DNA of 35,455 bases from UBA993 sp964389365 (lineage in GTDB: Bacteria > Bacillota > Dethiobacteria > DTU022): the NCBI GenBank assembly GCA_964389365.1, contig CAYMDO010000023.1, positions 1 through 35,455 of the forward strand, in the 5' to 3' direction. This document shows, in pieces, positions 1 through 9,527 of this stretch. The number at the start of each line of letters is the position of its first letter. The stretch's first letter is position 1. A model generated the notes under the pieces. It did no database searches. It was not told the DNA's origin and worked only from the letters and a program-made list of their open reading frames with translations. Position numbers and translations under genes: made by a program.

Positions 1-2071
1 CTGCCTGGCTGAGTGTAAAACCGGCCATGCGGGCTGCAATTTCCATGACCTGTTCCTGGTATACAATTACACCATATGTTTCATTGAGTATCGGTTCCAG
101 AACAGGATGAGCATAACGGATTTTTTTTCTGCCGTGTTTGCTCTTGATAAAAACCGGAATCTGATCCATCGGCCCCGGCCGGTATAGAGCAACAACCGCA
201 ATGATGTCTTCGAACTTATTCGGGATCAATTCCATCAATACTGATCGCATGCCGGAACTTTCAAGTTGAAATACACCTGTCGTATCGCCCTGCGAAAGCA
301 AATCAAAGGTTTTTTGATCATTTAAAGATATACTTTCGATGTCGATTACTTCAGCGGTCCTGCGGGTAATGCTGCTGAGCGCCGCACCAATAATACTTAA
401 TGTTTTGAGACCTAAAAAATCCATCTTCAACAGCCCCAGGATTTCGAGGGTCATCATTGGAAATTGTGTTACAATACCGCTATCATTTGCCTTATACAGT
501 GGAACATAATTCACCAGCGGCTCTTTGGCAATCACTACTCCGGCAGCGTGGGTTGAAGCGTGGCGCGGCATCCCTTCCACTGCCATAGAAGTATCGAGCA
601 AGTGCCTGAATGGTTCTTCCCGGTACTTGGCTTGCAGTTCCTTACTCTGCTCCAAGGCCCTGGTGATGGTCATCTTCGGTTCATTCGGGATTAGTTTTGC
701 AATCCGGTCCACATCAGCATAAGGAATTGCCAAAGCCCTGCCTACATCTCGCACCGCAGCCCTGGCGGCCATGGTCCCGAAGGTAATTATTTGTGCTACC
801 CGCTCCTGGCCGTACTTTTCACAAACATAATTCAAAACCCGTTCCCGCTTGTCATCACAAAAGTCGATGTCAATATCGGGCATCGATATTCGATCGGGGT
901 TTAAAAACCGTTCAAAAAGCAGCCCGTACCGCAAAGGTTCGATATTCGTAATGCCCAGGCAGTATGCGACAAGACTGCCTGCCGCCGATCCTCTTCCGGG
1001 TCCGACTAGGATACCGTTATGCCTCGCATATTCGATCAGATCCCAGACAATCAGAAAATAATTGGCGAAATCCATCTGACAGATTACAGATAACTCATAT
1101 TGCAAACGGTCTTCCAGTTCCGGAGCCACTGTTGAGTAGCGGCTGTTCAAACCCTTATAACAGATTTCGCGCAGGTATTCTTCAGCTTCTCTGCCTTCCG
1201 GCAATGGATAAACAGGTAGATGGCGTTGATCAAATTGCCAGTCCAGATGACATCTCTCGGCAATCATCAGGCTGTTGCTAAGTGCTTCAGGGCAATCGCT
1301 AAAAGCGGCAGTCATCTCGTCTGCTGTTTTGAAATAAAATTCCGGGGTATTGAAACGCATTCTATCTGTTTCGTCTACTGTTTTTCCGGTTTGAATACAG
1401 AGTAAAACATCGTGCATTTCCGCATCACTGCGGGATAAATAGTGTACATCATTTGTGGCAACCAACGGGATTCCCAGTTCAGCGGCAATTTTTTTTAATT
1501 CTTTATTAACAATTTTTTGTTCTGGGATGCCATGATCGTGCAATTCCAGGAAAAAATTGCCTTCCCCGAAAATACGTTGATAAAGAGTTGCAGTTTCCCT
1601 GGCTGCGTCAAACTGCCCATTAAGGATCTGGCAAGGTATTTTGCCGGCCAGGCAGGCACTGAGCCCGATCAATCCACTGGAATATTCAGCAAGCAGTTCG
1701 TGATCGATTCTCGGTTTGTAATAAAAACCTTCAATGTACGAAGCTGAAACGAGTTTTGTCAGGTTCCTGTAACCCTCCTCGTTTTCGGCAAGCAAAACCA
1801 GGTGGTATTGCAGATCATCTTTCCTGACTTCTTTCTGTAACCTTGACCTGGTGGCAATATAAACTTCACAGCCAATTATCGGCTTAATACCGGCCTTAAC
1901 AGCTTCCCGGTAAAAATCAATTACCCCGAACATCGTCCCGTGATCGGTAATTGCAAGAGCCGGCATATCTAATTGCAAAGCTCTTTCGATCATCTTTGTG
2001 ATCCTCGCAGCCCCGTCCAGTAAGCTGTACTCACTGTGGCAGTGCAGGTGGATAAAACCCTGATTGGCCAT
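1..2071 (-). CDS. dnaE: DNA polymerase III alpha subunit, 5' part (runs off the left edge)
   Basis: Replicative DNA polymerase of the C family; about 690 N-terminal codons are in the window and the rest lies beyond base 1. The ATG at 2069-2071 follows a GGGGAGGA ribosome-binding site. The N-terminal PHP domain opens with FIHLHCHSEYSLLDG. The palm motif PDIDIDF near residue 397 holds two catalytic aspartates, and KMDFLGLKTL near residue 549 carries the third. The last visible segment, ETYGVIVYQEQVM, is typical of DnaE. The reading frame is intact throughout. The PHP-first order, without an exonuclease insert, indicates DnaE rather than PolC. No clear promoter was found in 2072-2230, which separates it from the divergent permease remnant. 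Confidence 0.96.
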   Translation of the reverse strand, partial: MANQGFIHLHCHSEYSLLDGAARITKMIERALQLDMPALAITDHGTMFGVIDFYREAVKAGIKPIIGCEVYIATRSRLQKEVRKDDLQYHLVLLAENEEGYRNLTKLVSASYIEGFYYKPRIDHELLAEYSSGLIGLSACLAGKIPCQILNGQFDAARETATLYQRIFGEGNFFLELHDHGIPEQKIVNKELKKIAAELGIPLVATNDVHYLSRSDAEMHDVLLCIQTGKTVDETDRMRFNTPEFYFKTADEMTAAFSDCPEALSNSLMIAERCHLDWQFDQRHLPVYPLPEGREAEEYLREICYKGLNSRYSTVAPELEDRLQYELSVICQMDFANYFLIVWDLIEYARHNGILVGPGRGSAAGSLVAYCLGITNIEPLRYGLLFERFLNPDRISMPDIDIDFCDDKRERVLNYVCEKYGQERVAQIITFGTMAARAAVRDVGRALAIPYADVDRIAKLIPNEPKMTITRALEQSKELQAKYREEPFRHLLDTSMAVEGMPRHASTHAAGVVIAKEPLVNYVPLYKANDSGIVTQFPMMTLEILGLLKMDFLGLKTLSIIGAALSSITRRTAEVIDIESISLNDQKTFDLLSQGDTTGVFQLESSGMRSVLMELIPNKFEDIIAVVALYRPGPMDQIPVFIKSKHGRKKIRYAHPVLEPILNETYGVIVYQEQVMEIAARMAGFTLSQA

Positions 2072-2230
2072 CGTTGATTCCTCCCCATGCCAAACCAATC
2101 ACCTTAATTTTCGATTTGCTGTTGAAGAGATCCTTTAATATTCACCTATTTTTTTTACGTTACCGTGTGTGATAGAATTTACCCGCCACTACCAGACTTT
2201 AATTACTATGATTTTCAGGAAGAGGCAGTT

Positions 2231-3064
2231 ATGTTCCGGGATCGAGAAATCAGGCTGGTATTAAATATCATTTTGGTTGCCGCTGTTGTTGCTATCCTGT
2301 TCTGAGTTATTTACCGGTTAGCGCCGGTTATTTCCCCGTTGTTCTATTTCTTGATTCCCGGTTTGATTGTTGAGATGAGACAGCTAATATTTTTCTTTAC
2401 GCGCGGTGTGATTAAAGATATCCCGAGGCTTGTTTCCCAACTTTAAGGAGATCGATACCCGCATTAACCTTGAACTGACAACTGCCTTAGTCGAGTATAC
2501 ACAGCAGTTTATCCGCCAGGCTCCGGCAAATATTCAGATCTTACTGCGTAATCCGGCTGCCCTCTCAGTGAATGTGATAACCAATATCTGGGTAATTTTT
2601 GCCGTAATATTTCTGGTTTTTTACCCGGTTATCGATATAGAAAAAGCCAGGCTCAACCTGACTTTGCAGTTTCCGAAAATCGATAAAGATAATATAGCCC
2701 ATCTACCACGTATTATAGATCAAAAAGTTGGAGCTTATATTCGCGGTACATTAATGAAATGCCTTTTTGCCGGCCTGTTAACCCGGCCCGGTTTAACCCT
2801 GATGGGCATGCCTTTTGCACTGATGCTGGGGATTATGGCAGGGCCGTTCAATGTTATACAGTTATCATCACCTTACTGATCGGAGCTCAGCTGATGGGCG
2901 TTTTAGGCATAATCCTGGCCATATCAATTACAGCAGCTAAAAAGTTCTGCTCTATCATTACTACCTGGTTCGACGTTAAGCCGAAACAACAGGAAACATT
3001 TTATCGTAGCTTCAGTGCATCCCCGGAAAGTTCTGTTGCCTCAAAGCTTCGTAAATTACTATAG
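2231..3064 (+). pseudogene. AI-2E/UPF0118-family permease, decayed (stop codon, frameshifts, internal deletions)
   Basis: Remnant of an eight-helix AI-2E family membrane protein (normally about 350 residues). The ATG at 2231 starts a hydrophobic helix that meets an in-frame TGA at 2303-2305, followed by RLAPVISPLFYFLIPG in the same frame. The frame ends near 2445. Homology continues from about 2430 in another frame (FPNFKEIDTRINLEL through MGMPFALMLGIMAGPFNVI). Near 2855 it jumps to a third frame with the family's C-terminal motif LLIGAQLMGVLGIILAISI. The region normally between those last two motifs (roughly 80-90 residues) is missing, and a shorter loss is likely after LFYFLI. The tail overlaps the 3' end of trmL on the other strand. 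It cannot encode a working transporter. The family assignment comes from motif recall and its order along the DNA. Confidence 0.8.
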
Positions 3065-3470
3065 CCACGGAGTTGCCAAGGTTCAGTGAACGCGGAATCA
3101 TATCATGCATGGGTATACGCAGAGTAATATCTGTAATCTTAATGATCGATTCGTCCAGTCCGCTGGTTTCACGGCCAAATACCAAATAGTCATCATATCG
3201 ATAGTTAAAACGGTGATAATGATAGTCGCCGCGGGTGGAAAAGCTGACCAGACGCCCCGGTTCACGACTGTTTAAAAAAGCTGCAAAATCTTTATGAACT
3301 TGCAGATTTAAATGTTTCCAGTAATCAAGGCCGGGCCGACGCAGTTCTTTTTCGGCCAGTGAAAAACCAAGCGGTTCGATCAGGTGCAGCCTGGTTCCCG
3401 TTAAAACACATGTCCGCGCCACATTTCCGGTATTTGGTGGTATTTCCGGTTCAACAAGCACTATATTCAT
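3012..3470 (-). CDS. trmL: tRNA (cytidine(34)-2'-O)-methyltransferase
   Basis: SPOUT-class methyltransferase (TrmL/YibK type, 152 residues, the normal length) that 2'-O-methylates the wobble nucleotide of some leucine tRNAs with S-adenosylmethionine. The N-terminus MNIVLVEPEIPPNTGNVART is the family signature. LVFGRETSGL (knot motif 2) and the C-terminal SLNLGNSVAIVIYEAL (motif 3, forming the deep trefoil knot) are present. It is the last gene of the nth - Lon-like - trmL run; its ATG touches the stop codon of the protease gene, so translation is probably coupled. Its 3' end overlaps the decayed permease on the opposite strand by about 50 bases. Confidence 0.94.
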   Translation of the reverse strand: MNIVLVEPEIPPNTGNVARTCVLTGTRLHLIEPLGFSLAEKELRRPGLDYWKHLNLQVHKDFAAFLNSREPGRLVSFSTRGDYHYHRFNYRYDDYLVFGRETSGLDESIIKITDITLRIPMHDMIPRSLNLGNSVAIVIYEALRQQNFPGMH

Positions 3471-5899
3471 TATTTTTTGTTTTGCTTTCCGTTATTAACT
3501 CCGGGAAGGCCATGTTTTTCTGTCTTTAAAGCCTCGTTGAACTGTTTCAGTTTTTGAAGTACTTTATCATCGAAGGTCCCGGCTTTATAAGTGCCATCTT
3601 TTTTTATTACGCCGGCTTCCATGCCCGTCAGCAATTCCAATCCCTCATCAACTGTTTTTATAGCATATATATGAAACTTGCCTTTTCTGACTGCCTCCAC
3701 AACTTCTTTTTTCAACATCAGGTTCTTTTTATTCCGCTCCGGAATAATTACGCCCTGACTGCCGTTTAACCCGACACTTTTACAGGCCTGGTAAAATCCT
3801 TCAATTTTGCTGTTTATGCCACCAACCGGCTGAATTTCTCCTTTTTGGTTAACCGAGCCGGTTAAAGCCAGGTCCTGGCGTAAAGGGATCTCTGCCAGGC
3901 TGGAAAGGATGCAAATCAGTTCTGCCGCTGAAGCGCTGTCTCCGTCTACCCCACCATAGGATTGCTCGAAAGCTACAGAAGCAGTAAGGTTTATAGGAAC
4001 CCTGGAGCCGTAGCGCATCCCGATACAGCCGCTTAATATTAAAACACCCTTGCTGTGAATCTTACCGCTTAAATCGCTTTCCCGTTCAATATTTATTATA
4101 CCCTTGCGGCCAATACAAGTCGTTGCGGTAATCCTTGACGGCCTGCCGAAACTGTAATCACCCTGGTTTAAAACGGACAGGGCGTTGACTTGCCCTACTT
4201 GTGAACCCTTAAGGTCAAGCAGGATTAAATTTTCCCTGATCGCTTCTACCACTTTCTGTTCATATTTGCCCGAACGGTATACCATTTCATCCAGTGCTTT
4301 CTGCACCTGCTTTTTGCCGACTACTTTTACCCCGTCCAATTCAGCCCAGGTCTCGGCTTCAAAAAGAAGATCGACAATTTCATTAAAACGAGTGCTCAGT
4401 TTATCCTGCTTTTCTGCCAGGCGGGTACTGTATTCAACTATTTCATTTACGGCAAAATGATCAAAATGGCGCAGCCCCTGTTTTTTGCAGTGATATGATA
4501 TAAAACCGGCCATCTTTTTTATATTGTCGCTGTGGCGTTCCATTTCGATATCAAAATCAGCTTTAATCTTAAACAACTTACGAAAGTCTTCGTCATAATG
4601 ATAAAGGACCTGGTAAAAATAAGGGTTTCCGATCATTACGACTTTTATATTAAGGGGTATCGGCTGCGGGCGCAGGGTAGCCATCGCAACCAGGCCAAAA
4701 TGCTCCCCAATGTTCTCAATCCGGATTTCGCGGGTCCTTAAAACTCTTTTTAGCACATCCCACGATTGGAGGGCAGTCAGGACATTCCTTGCCTGCAGGA
4801 TCAGGTAACCGCCGTTGGCCCGGTGCAGAGCACCCGGCTTAATCATCGAAAAATCGGTAACAACCATCCCAAATCGGTTTTCATACTCGACCCGGCCAAG
4901 TAGGTTGTAATAAGACGGGTTTGTTTCGTAGACCAGCGGCGCCCCCCTGGTCCCACGATTATCAACCAATAAATTTACTGTATAACGCATCTCAGCCTGT
5001 TCCTGGCTCTGGCGTCTTAACCAGAGCATCGGATTTGGTTGTTCTTCATCTTCACCGCGGAAATCGCCAAGATTAGAAAGAACATCATCCCTGAAAGCAT
5101 CCAGGTACTTAACCAGTGCCGGATATTCTTTATATTCTTCTGTTAGCTCGCTAAAAAGGTGGCCGATTGACGCAAGACCGATGCGTTGATCAAGCTCTTT
5201 TAATTTATCTTTCAGTTCTCTTTCAACTTTCTGAACCCGCCGCATGATCTCCATTGCTTTAAGCTGCACTTCGGTGGATTTTTTCTCCAGTTGATCTTTT
5301 TCTTCCTGATCGAGCTTGGCGTATTCTTCTTCGCTGATCTGTTCGCCTTCATGCAGCGGGATTGTCACGAAACCGGAACTGGTTCGCTTCAGGGTAAAGC
5401 CCTGATCTTGAGCTGCTTTGTTCAGCGCTTCAAAGAGAATACCCCTTGCTTCCTGGAATTCTTTGATGTAAACAGACTTTTGGCGCTCATAATCCTCTCC
5501 GTCAAAAGCTTTCGGAATATTTTGTTTCAGATCTTCGAGCAGTTCCTGGATTTCCGTACAAAAAGAGTATCCCATACCAGCCGGCAGGTTTAAGGCAAGC
5601 GGTTCTCCCGGATAGTCGAAATTATACACGTATACCCAGTCATCCGGAACCGGTTCATCGACCGCCATTTTTTCGATAATCGACAGGGCATAGCTTGATT
5701 TACCGGTGCCGGTCAACCCGGTCATAAAAATATTGTATCCCGGTCTCTTGATTTTCAGCCCGAATTCAGTGGCCCTGACAGCCCTCTCCTGGCCAATCAT
5801 TCCTTCCAGTGGTGGGACCTCTGCTGTGGTATTAAAAGTGAACTCATCAGGGCTGCATAATGGTCTCAAATCCTCAACTTTTAAAATTTCCCAAGCCAT
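3470..5899 (-). CDS. Lon-like ATP-dependent protease (AAA_32/S16 family)
   Basis: 809-residue cytoplasmic AAA+ protease of the Lon-related group lacking the classical LonA N-domain. The Walker A motif GLTGTGKS is at residues 61-68. A long charged, coiled-coil-like insert follows (about 120-250). The C-terminal S16 domain has catalytic Ser655 (in GGVDGDSASAAEL) and Lys698 (in VGGINSKIEGF). The 43-residue Ser-Lys spacing equals that of E. coli Lon (679/722). The start ATG abuts the nth stop codon, with GGGGAATAT upstream as a modest ribosome-binding site, so the gene is co-transcribed with nth. It presumably degrades misfolded or regulatory proteins; no substrate can be inferred. It is not classical lonA, which has a different N-terminus. 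Confidence 0.92.
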   Translation of the reverse strand: MAWEILKVEDLRPLCSPDEFTFNTTAEVPPLEGMIGQERAVRATEFGLKIKRPGYNIFMTGLTGTGKSSYALSIIEKMAVDEPVPDDWVYVYNFDYPGEPLALNLPAGMGYSFCTEIQELLEDLKQNIPKAFDGEDYERQKSVYIKEFQEARGILFEALNKAAQDQGFTLKRTSSGFVTIPLHEGEQISEEEYAKLDQEEKDQLEKKSTEVQLKAMEIMRRVQKVERELKDKLKELDQRIGLASIGHLFSELTEEYKEYPALVKYLDAFRDDVLSNLGDFRGEDEEQPNPMLWLRRQSQEQAEMRYTVNLLVDNRGTRGAPLVYETNPSYYNLLGRVEYENRFGMVVTDFSMIKPGALHRANGGYLILQARNVLTALQSWDVLKRVLRTREIRIENIGEHFGLVAMATLRPQPIPLNIKVVMIGNPYFYQVLYHYDEDFRKLFKIKADFDIEMERHSDNIKKMAGFISYHCKKQGLRHFDHFAVNEIVEYSTRLAEKQDKLSTRFNEIVDLLFEAETWAELDGVKVVGKKQVQKALDEMVYRSGKYEQKVVEAIRENLILLDLKGSQVGQVNALSVLNQGDYSFGRPSRITATTCIGRKGIINIERESDLSGKIHSKGVLILSGCIGMRYGSRVPINLTASVAFEQSYGGVDGDSASAAELICILSSLAEIPLRQDLALTGSVNQKGEIQPVGGINSKIEGFYQACKSVGLNGSQGVIIPERNKKNLMLKKEVVEAVRKGKFHIYAIKTVDEGLELLTGMEAGVIKKDGTYKAGTFDDKVLQKLKQFNEALKTEKHGLPGVNNGKQNKK

Positions 5900-6559
5900 C
5901 TATATTCCCCTTTCCAACGCAAAGAAACAATAATCTTTTAAAAAGCAGATGTTACATTCCGGATGGCGCGAATGACAGATTGTCCTGCCGTGCCGAATTA
6001 AACGGTGGTGGGTAGCGGTCCATTCCTGCTCCGGAATCACCTTCTTCAAATATTCTTCGGCACGGGCAACGTTAGATGCAGCAACGAGGCCGATTCTTTT
6101 TGATACGCGAAAAACATGGGTATCAACTGCCAAAGCAGGAAGGCCAAAAGCGCTGCTTATGACAACATTGGCAGTTTTTCGCCCGACACCCGGAAGCTTG
6201 ATCAGCTCTTTAAAATTACCCGGTATCTCCCCGTGATGCTGTTCAACAATAATCCTGCTGGCTTCAACCAGGTAACGGCTCTTATGACGGTATAAGCCAC
6301 AGCTTTTCAAGTAAGGCTCCAACCGATCCGGTTCAGTTTGGGCCAGATGCTCAACTGTAGGAAACACTTCAAAAAGAGCGCCCGTGATCTTATTTACCTG
6401 TTGATCAGTAGTTTGTGCTGACAGCACAGTTGCCACAAAAAGCTGATAAGGGTTCCTATAGTTCAAACTTGTTTTTGCGTCCGGGTAGCGGTTGGCAAGT
6501 AATACCCTGATCCTGTCAATTACCCGGCGATCGGTGATCACTTCGTGCTTATTCGACAT
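5900..6559 (-). CDS. nth: endonuclease III (DNA glycosylase/AP lyase)
   Basis: Base-excision repair enzyme removing oxidised pyrimidines and nicking the abasic site. At 219 residues it has the family's usual length. The helix-hairpin-helix LPGVGRKTANVV holds catalytic Lys128, and Asp146 lies in AVDTHVFRVSKRIGL. The C-terminal [4Fe-4S] loop has Cys195, 202, 205 and 211 in the standard C-X6-C-X2-C-X5-C spacing. It is first of a three-gene run with the Lon-like protease and trmL, each junction having essentially no gap. The 138 bases upstream (6560-6697) contain no feature I can support. Confidence 0.96.
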   Translation of the reverse strand: MSNKHEVITDRRVIDRIRVLLANRYPDAKTSLNYRNPYQLFVATVLSAQTTDQQVNKITGALFEVFPTVEHLAQTEPDRLEPYLKSCGLYRHKSRYLVEASRIIVEQHHGEIPGNFKELIKLPGVGRKTANVVISSAFGLPALAVDTHVFRVSKRIGLVAASNVARAEEYLKKVIPEQEWTATHHRLIRHGRTICHSRHPECNICFLKDYCFFALERGI

Positions 6560-6697
6560 ACAACATTATAGATCGGGGTTCTTCTAAGGTAAAGAATAAC
6601 ATTTATCTGATTCGCCCAACAAATGCATTTTCAGTTATACTTACCAAACCTGTCGACTACAGATCCCGTTCATGATAAACATAATATAATGCCGTGT

Positions 6698-7894
6698 CTA
6701 GCACTGTGTTATAACGCCTTTTTGTTTCAGCTGATCAATCCGGTTATCGCTGTAGCCCAGCTCTATTAGTATGATTTCGCTGTGTTCGCCGTGCCGCGGC
6801 GCTTGCCGCCTGAGGCTGCCCGGTCGATCAGAAAAAAGCAGTGGAAAGCCGATTAATTTTTCAGTCTTGCTATCATCCAGTTTGTTTTCCAACCAATAAT
6901 TGTTTTCACGGTGCAGGGGATGCAAAACCGCCTCATCCATATTTAAAACTGGCTCACAGCAGGCATCGGCTGTATCAAAAACCGAACACCATTCCGCTCT
7001 TGTTTTTTGGCTGAAAAGCTCGCTAACCTGATCAATCAATTCCTGCCTTACTGCTAAGTCAAACTGCCTGTCAACCCACTGGGGCATGTTAACGGCATCG
7101 CAAAAATTTTTCCAGAATACCGGCTCCAGGGCTCCAAGGCTCATGTACTTCTGATCCGCTGTGCAGTAGATATTATAACAGGCAAAAGCACCGGTGATGT
7201 GCCCGCTGCCGGCGCGAGGCAGCCTGCTGCCAATTGCCGTGGCTGAAGCAGCAAAAGCCAGTAGAGGCAGCTGACCCCTGGTCATCGCTATATCAACATA
7301 AGACCCTTCGCCGCTTTTCTCTTTTTGATAGAGGGCAAACATAATACCGTTTACAGCCATGAGCGAACCGGCAGCAATGTCAGCCACCTGTATGGCAGGC
7401 ATTGCCGGCGATCTGCCCTCGACGGCGCTGAGATCGAGAAGCCCGGTGAGCGCGGTGTAGTTCAGGTCATGGCCTGCCCTGAGTGCGTAACTTCCCTTTT
7501 GCCCATACCCGGTAATCGAGGCGTAGACCAGTCTTGGATTAACCTGTTTCAGGTTTTCATAAGCGATGCCGAGTTTTGCCATTACTCCCGGCCTGAATCC
7601 TTCAACGAGGACATCAGCTCCGGCAGCGAGCCTTTCAATTACTTCACGGCCTTCTTCGGTTTTAAGGTTCAGGGCCAGGCTGCGCTTATTGCGGTTTAGC
7701 TGCCTGAAAAAAGAGCCGCTGCCCTTACCCGAAATGCCGACGAACCTTGTCGGATCGCCGGCATTGGGATCTTCAACCTTAATCACTTCAGCCCCGTAAT
7801 CGCCCAATAACATGGTACAGAGCGGCCCGGGAAGCAACCTGGTCAGGTCAATCACTTTTAAACCTTTAAGCGGCATGGCTGAAATATCATTCAT
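6698..7894 (-). CDS. CaiB/BaiF-family protein, alpha-methylacyl-CoA racemase-like
   Basis: 398-residue member of the class III CoA-transferase fold. The N-terminus (GLKVIDLTRLLPGPLCTMLL, then GDYGAEVIKVEDP) binds CoA. The family's conserved Asp is Asp172 (IQVADIAAGSL). His142 (AGHDLNY) and Glu257 (LGALEPVFW) complete the triad described for alpha-methylacyl-CoA racemase. Spacings of 30 and 85 residues equal those of the mycobacterial enzyme (His126, Asp156, Glu241). The C-terminal KTRAEWCSVFD...PVL pattern is also racemase-like. It starts 5 bases after the flavoprotein gene without an obvious ribosome-binding site, so it is probably translationally coupled, and it ends the C4-dicarboxylate operon. 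It may epimerise a 2-methylacyl-CoA. A true CoA transferase, for example from succinyl-CoA, is the alternative. The family is certain; the reaction is inferred. Confidence 0.85.
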   Translation of the reverse strand: MNDISAMPLKGLKVIDLTRLLPGPLCTMLLGDYGAEVIKVEDPNAGDPTRFVGISGKGSGSFFRQLNRNKRSLALNLKTEEGREVIERLAAGADVLVEGFRPGVMAKLGIAYENLKQVNPRLVYASITGYGQKGSYALRAGHDLNYTALTGLLDLSAVEGRSPAMPAIQVADIAAGSLMAVNGIMFALYQKEKSGEGSYVDIAMTRGQLPLLAFAASATAIGSRLPRAGSGHITGAFACYNIYCTADQKYMSLGALEPVFWKNFCDAVNMPQWVDRQFDLAVRQELIDQVSELFSQKTRAEWCSVFDTADACCEPVLNMDEAVLHPLHRENNYWLENKLDDSKTEKLIGFPLLFSDRPGSLRRQAPRHGEHSEIILIELGYSDNRIDQLKQKGVITQC

Positions 7895-7899
7895 AAGAC

Positions 7900-9504
7900 T
7901 TAACGATGCGAATAGCGGGGTAATAGCATCGGCCCCACCCTAGCGCCTGCTGCTCCGGTAGCTTCCAGTTCCCGGTTAAAGAGTTCCAGATGTTCCATGT
8001 TTAAGCCTACCGGAACACTAAGGTGCTTACTGGCTGCAGCAGCATGCCTGCCGGCCCGCCGTCCGAAAACAATGATGTCGAGCAGAGAGTTGCCCATTAA
8101 ACGGTTTGTACCGTGAATACCGCCGGCGGCTTCACCCGCTACATAAAGGTTTTCGACCGTACTAAGGCTATTTTCATTAATTAACAGCCCACCGTTTTGG
8201 TAGTGCAGGGTGGGGTAAATAAGCATTGGTTCTTTGCGGATATCTACACCGAATCGCTGAAACTGGCGCATCATTGCCGGAAGCTGGCGCTCGACGGTGC
8301 CCTCACCGTGAGTCAGTTCGATAATCGGCGAGTCAAGCCAGACGGCTGTTAACCCGGTAGGAAGTGGAATACCTAACTTACGCTCGTGGCACTCCTTTAA
8401 AATAGCGGAGGATTCTACATCACGTGTTTCCAAATGGTAAACAAACTGTTCACCGTTGATATTCAGCGGTGTGGCGCCAAGACCTCTTGTTTTCTCAGTT
8501 ACAAGCAGCCCAAGCAGCTGTGGCGGGTATGCGCCGCCGGTTGGGTGGTATTGTATCGAGTCGGCATAAATTGCTTTAGCTCCGGCCCGGTAACCGATTA
8601 CCAGCCCGTCAGCAGTTGCCCCATAGTGATTGCTGGTTGGAAACCCACGGTAGTGCAATCGTCCGGAACCACCTGTAGCTACAATCACCGTCTTCGCCCT
8701 GGCTATCAGGTATTGTTCAGTTTCGATATTAAACAGAACAGCGCCTGCAGCACGGCCATTCTGATCAATAATTAGCTCAACGGCTGCGCAAAACTCAACA
8801 ACAGGCACACCTTTATTCAGCACTTCATCACGCAGGGTGCGCATGATTTCCGCGCCGGTATAATCCCTGGCGGCGTGCATTCTTTTTCGTGATGTCCCGC
8901 CGCCGTGAATGGTGATCATCGTGCCGTCTGCTTTCTTGTCAAACATGGTTCCCATATCTTCCAGCCACCTAATCACCAGGGGAGCATCCATAACAAGGGC
9001 CCTGGCCAGTTCCGGTATATTTTCAAAACGGCCGCCGCCAACAACATCAAGATAGTGGATTGCAGGCGTATCATTCTCTTTATCGGCAGCCTGGATCCCG
9101 CCCTGGGCCATCATCGTATTGGCATCCCCAAAGCGAAGCTTCGTTGCGATCATCACGTTTACGCCGGCCTCGTGGGCCTCGAGGGCCGCAGAAGCTCCGG
9201 CACCGCCGCCTCCGATGATCAAAACATCCACGTCGTAATCCGGTTCAGCCTGCAGATCGAGATCTATGCCCCGCAGCCTGCTCCATGATTCAAAAACATC
9301 GGCCATCTCGACCGGCATTCTGGCGCCTTTATTGACTCCTACTTTTAATTCCCTAAAACCGTCAGAATTATAATCGGGGTGAAATTGTTCCAGTACATCC
9401 TGGCGTTCTTCCTGTGTCATACGCGGAAAATGAACACCGACCCGGGAGGCCCTGCTCTCTTCTACTTTCTTAACCAATTCACCTAATTTACCTGTATACG
9501 CCAT
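7900..9504 (-). CDS. fumarate reductase/succinate dehydrogenase-type flavoprotein, soluble form
   Basis: 534-residue FAD protein interconverting fumarate and succinate. A 90-residue N-terminal extension of no recognised fold precedes the dinucleotide motif GGGGAG (98-103). Active-site elements of the family are present: HPTG (320-323), TEKTRG (Arg340), HYQNGG (434-439) and GTNRLMGNSLL (Arg468). The covalent-FAD histidine of membrane SdhA/FrdA (S-H-T before AQGG) is absent; the segment reads DANTMMAQGG, so FAD is probably bound non-covalently. The C-terminal helical domain is much shortened, ending about 50 residues after the NRLMGNSLLD motif. The gene follows its FeS partner by 23 bases and has a GAGGAGG site. 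No membrane-anchor gene is adjacent. It resembles TfrA-like soluble enzymes. L-aspartate oxidase is a less likely alternative. Confidence 0.87.
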   Translation of the reverse strand: MAYTGKLGELVKKVEESRASRVGVHFPRMTQEERQDVLEQFHPDYNSDGFRELKVGVNKGARMPVEMADVFESWSRLRGIDLDLQAEPDYDVDVLIIGGGGAGASAALEAHEAGVNVMIATKLRFGDANTMMAQGGIQAADKENDTPAIHYLDVVGGGRFENIPELARALVMDAPLVIRWLEDMGTMFDKKADGTMITIHGGGTSRKRMHAARDYTGAEIMRTLRDEVLNKGVPVVEFCAAVELIIDQNGRAAGAVLFNIETEQYLIARAKTVIVATGGSGRLHYRGFPTSNHYGATADGLVIGYRAGAKAIYADSIQYHPTGGAYPPQLLGLLVTEKTRGLGATPLNINGEQFVYHLETRDVESSAILKECHERKLGIPLPTGLTAVWLDSPIIELTHGEGTVERQLPAMMRQFQRFGVDIRKEPMLIYPTLHYQNGGLLINENSLSTVENLYVAGEAAGGIHGTNRLMGNSLLDIIVFGRRAGRHAAAASKHLSVPVGLNMEHLELFNRELEATGAAGARVGPMLLPRYSHR

Positions 9505-9527
9505 TTTAATCCTCCTCTCCGGATCCC

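Noticed and set aside
6565..6570. TATAAT on the minus strand just before nth
   Set aside because: It is only five bases from the start codon and has no -35 element.
7900..9504. L-aspartate oxidase (NadB)
   Set aside because: The folds are related, but the adjacent FeS partner subunit and the fumarase and malic enzyme context favour a fumarate/succinate enzyme, and no nadA/nadC is nearby.
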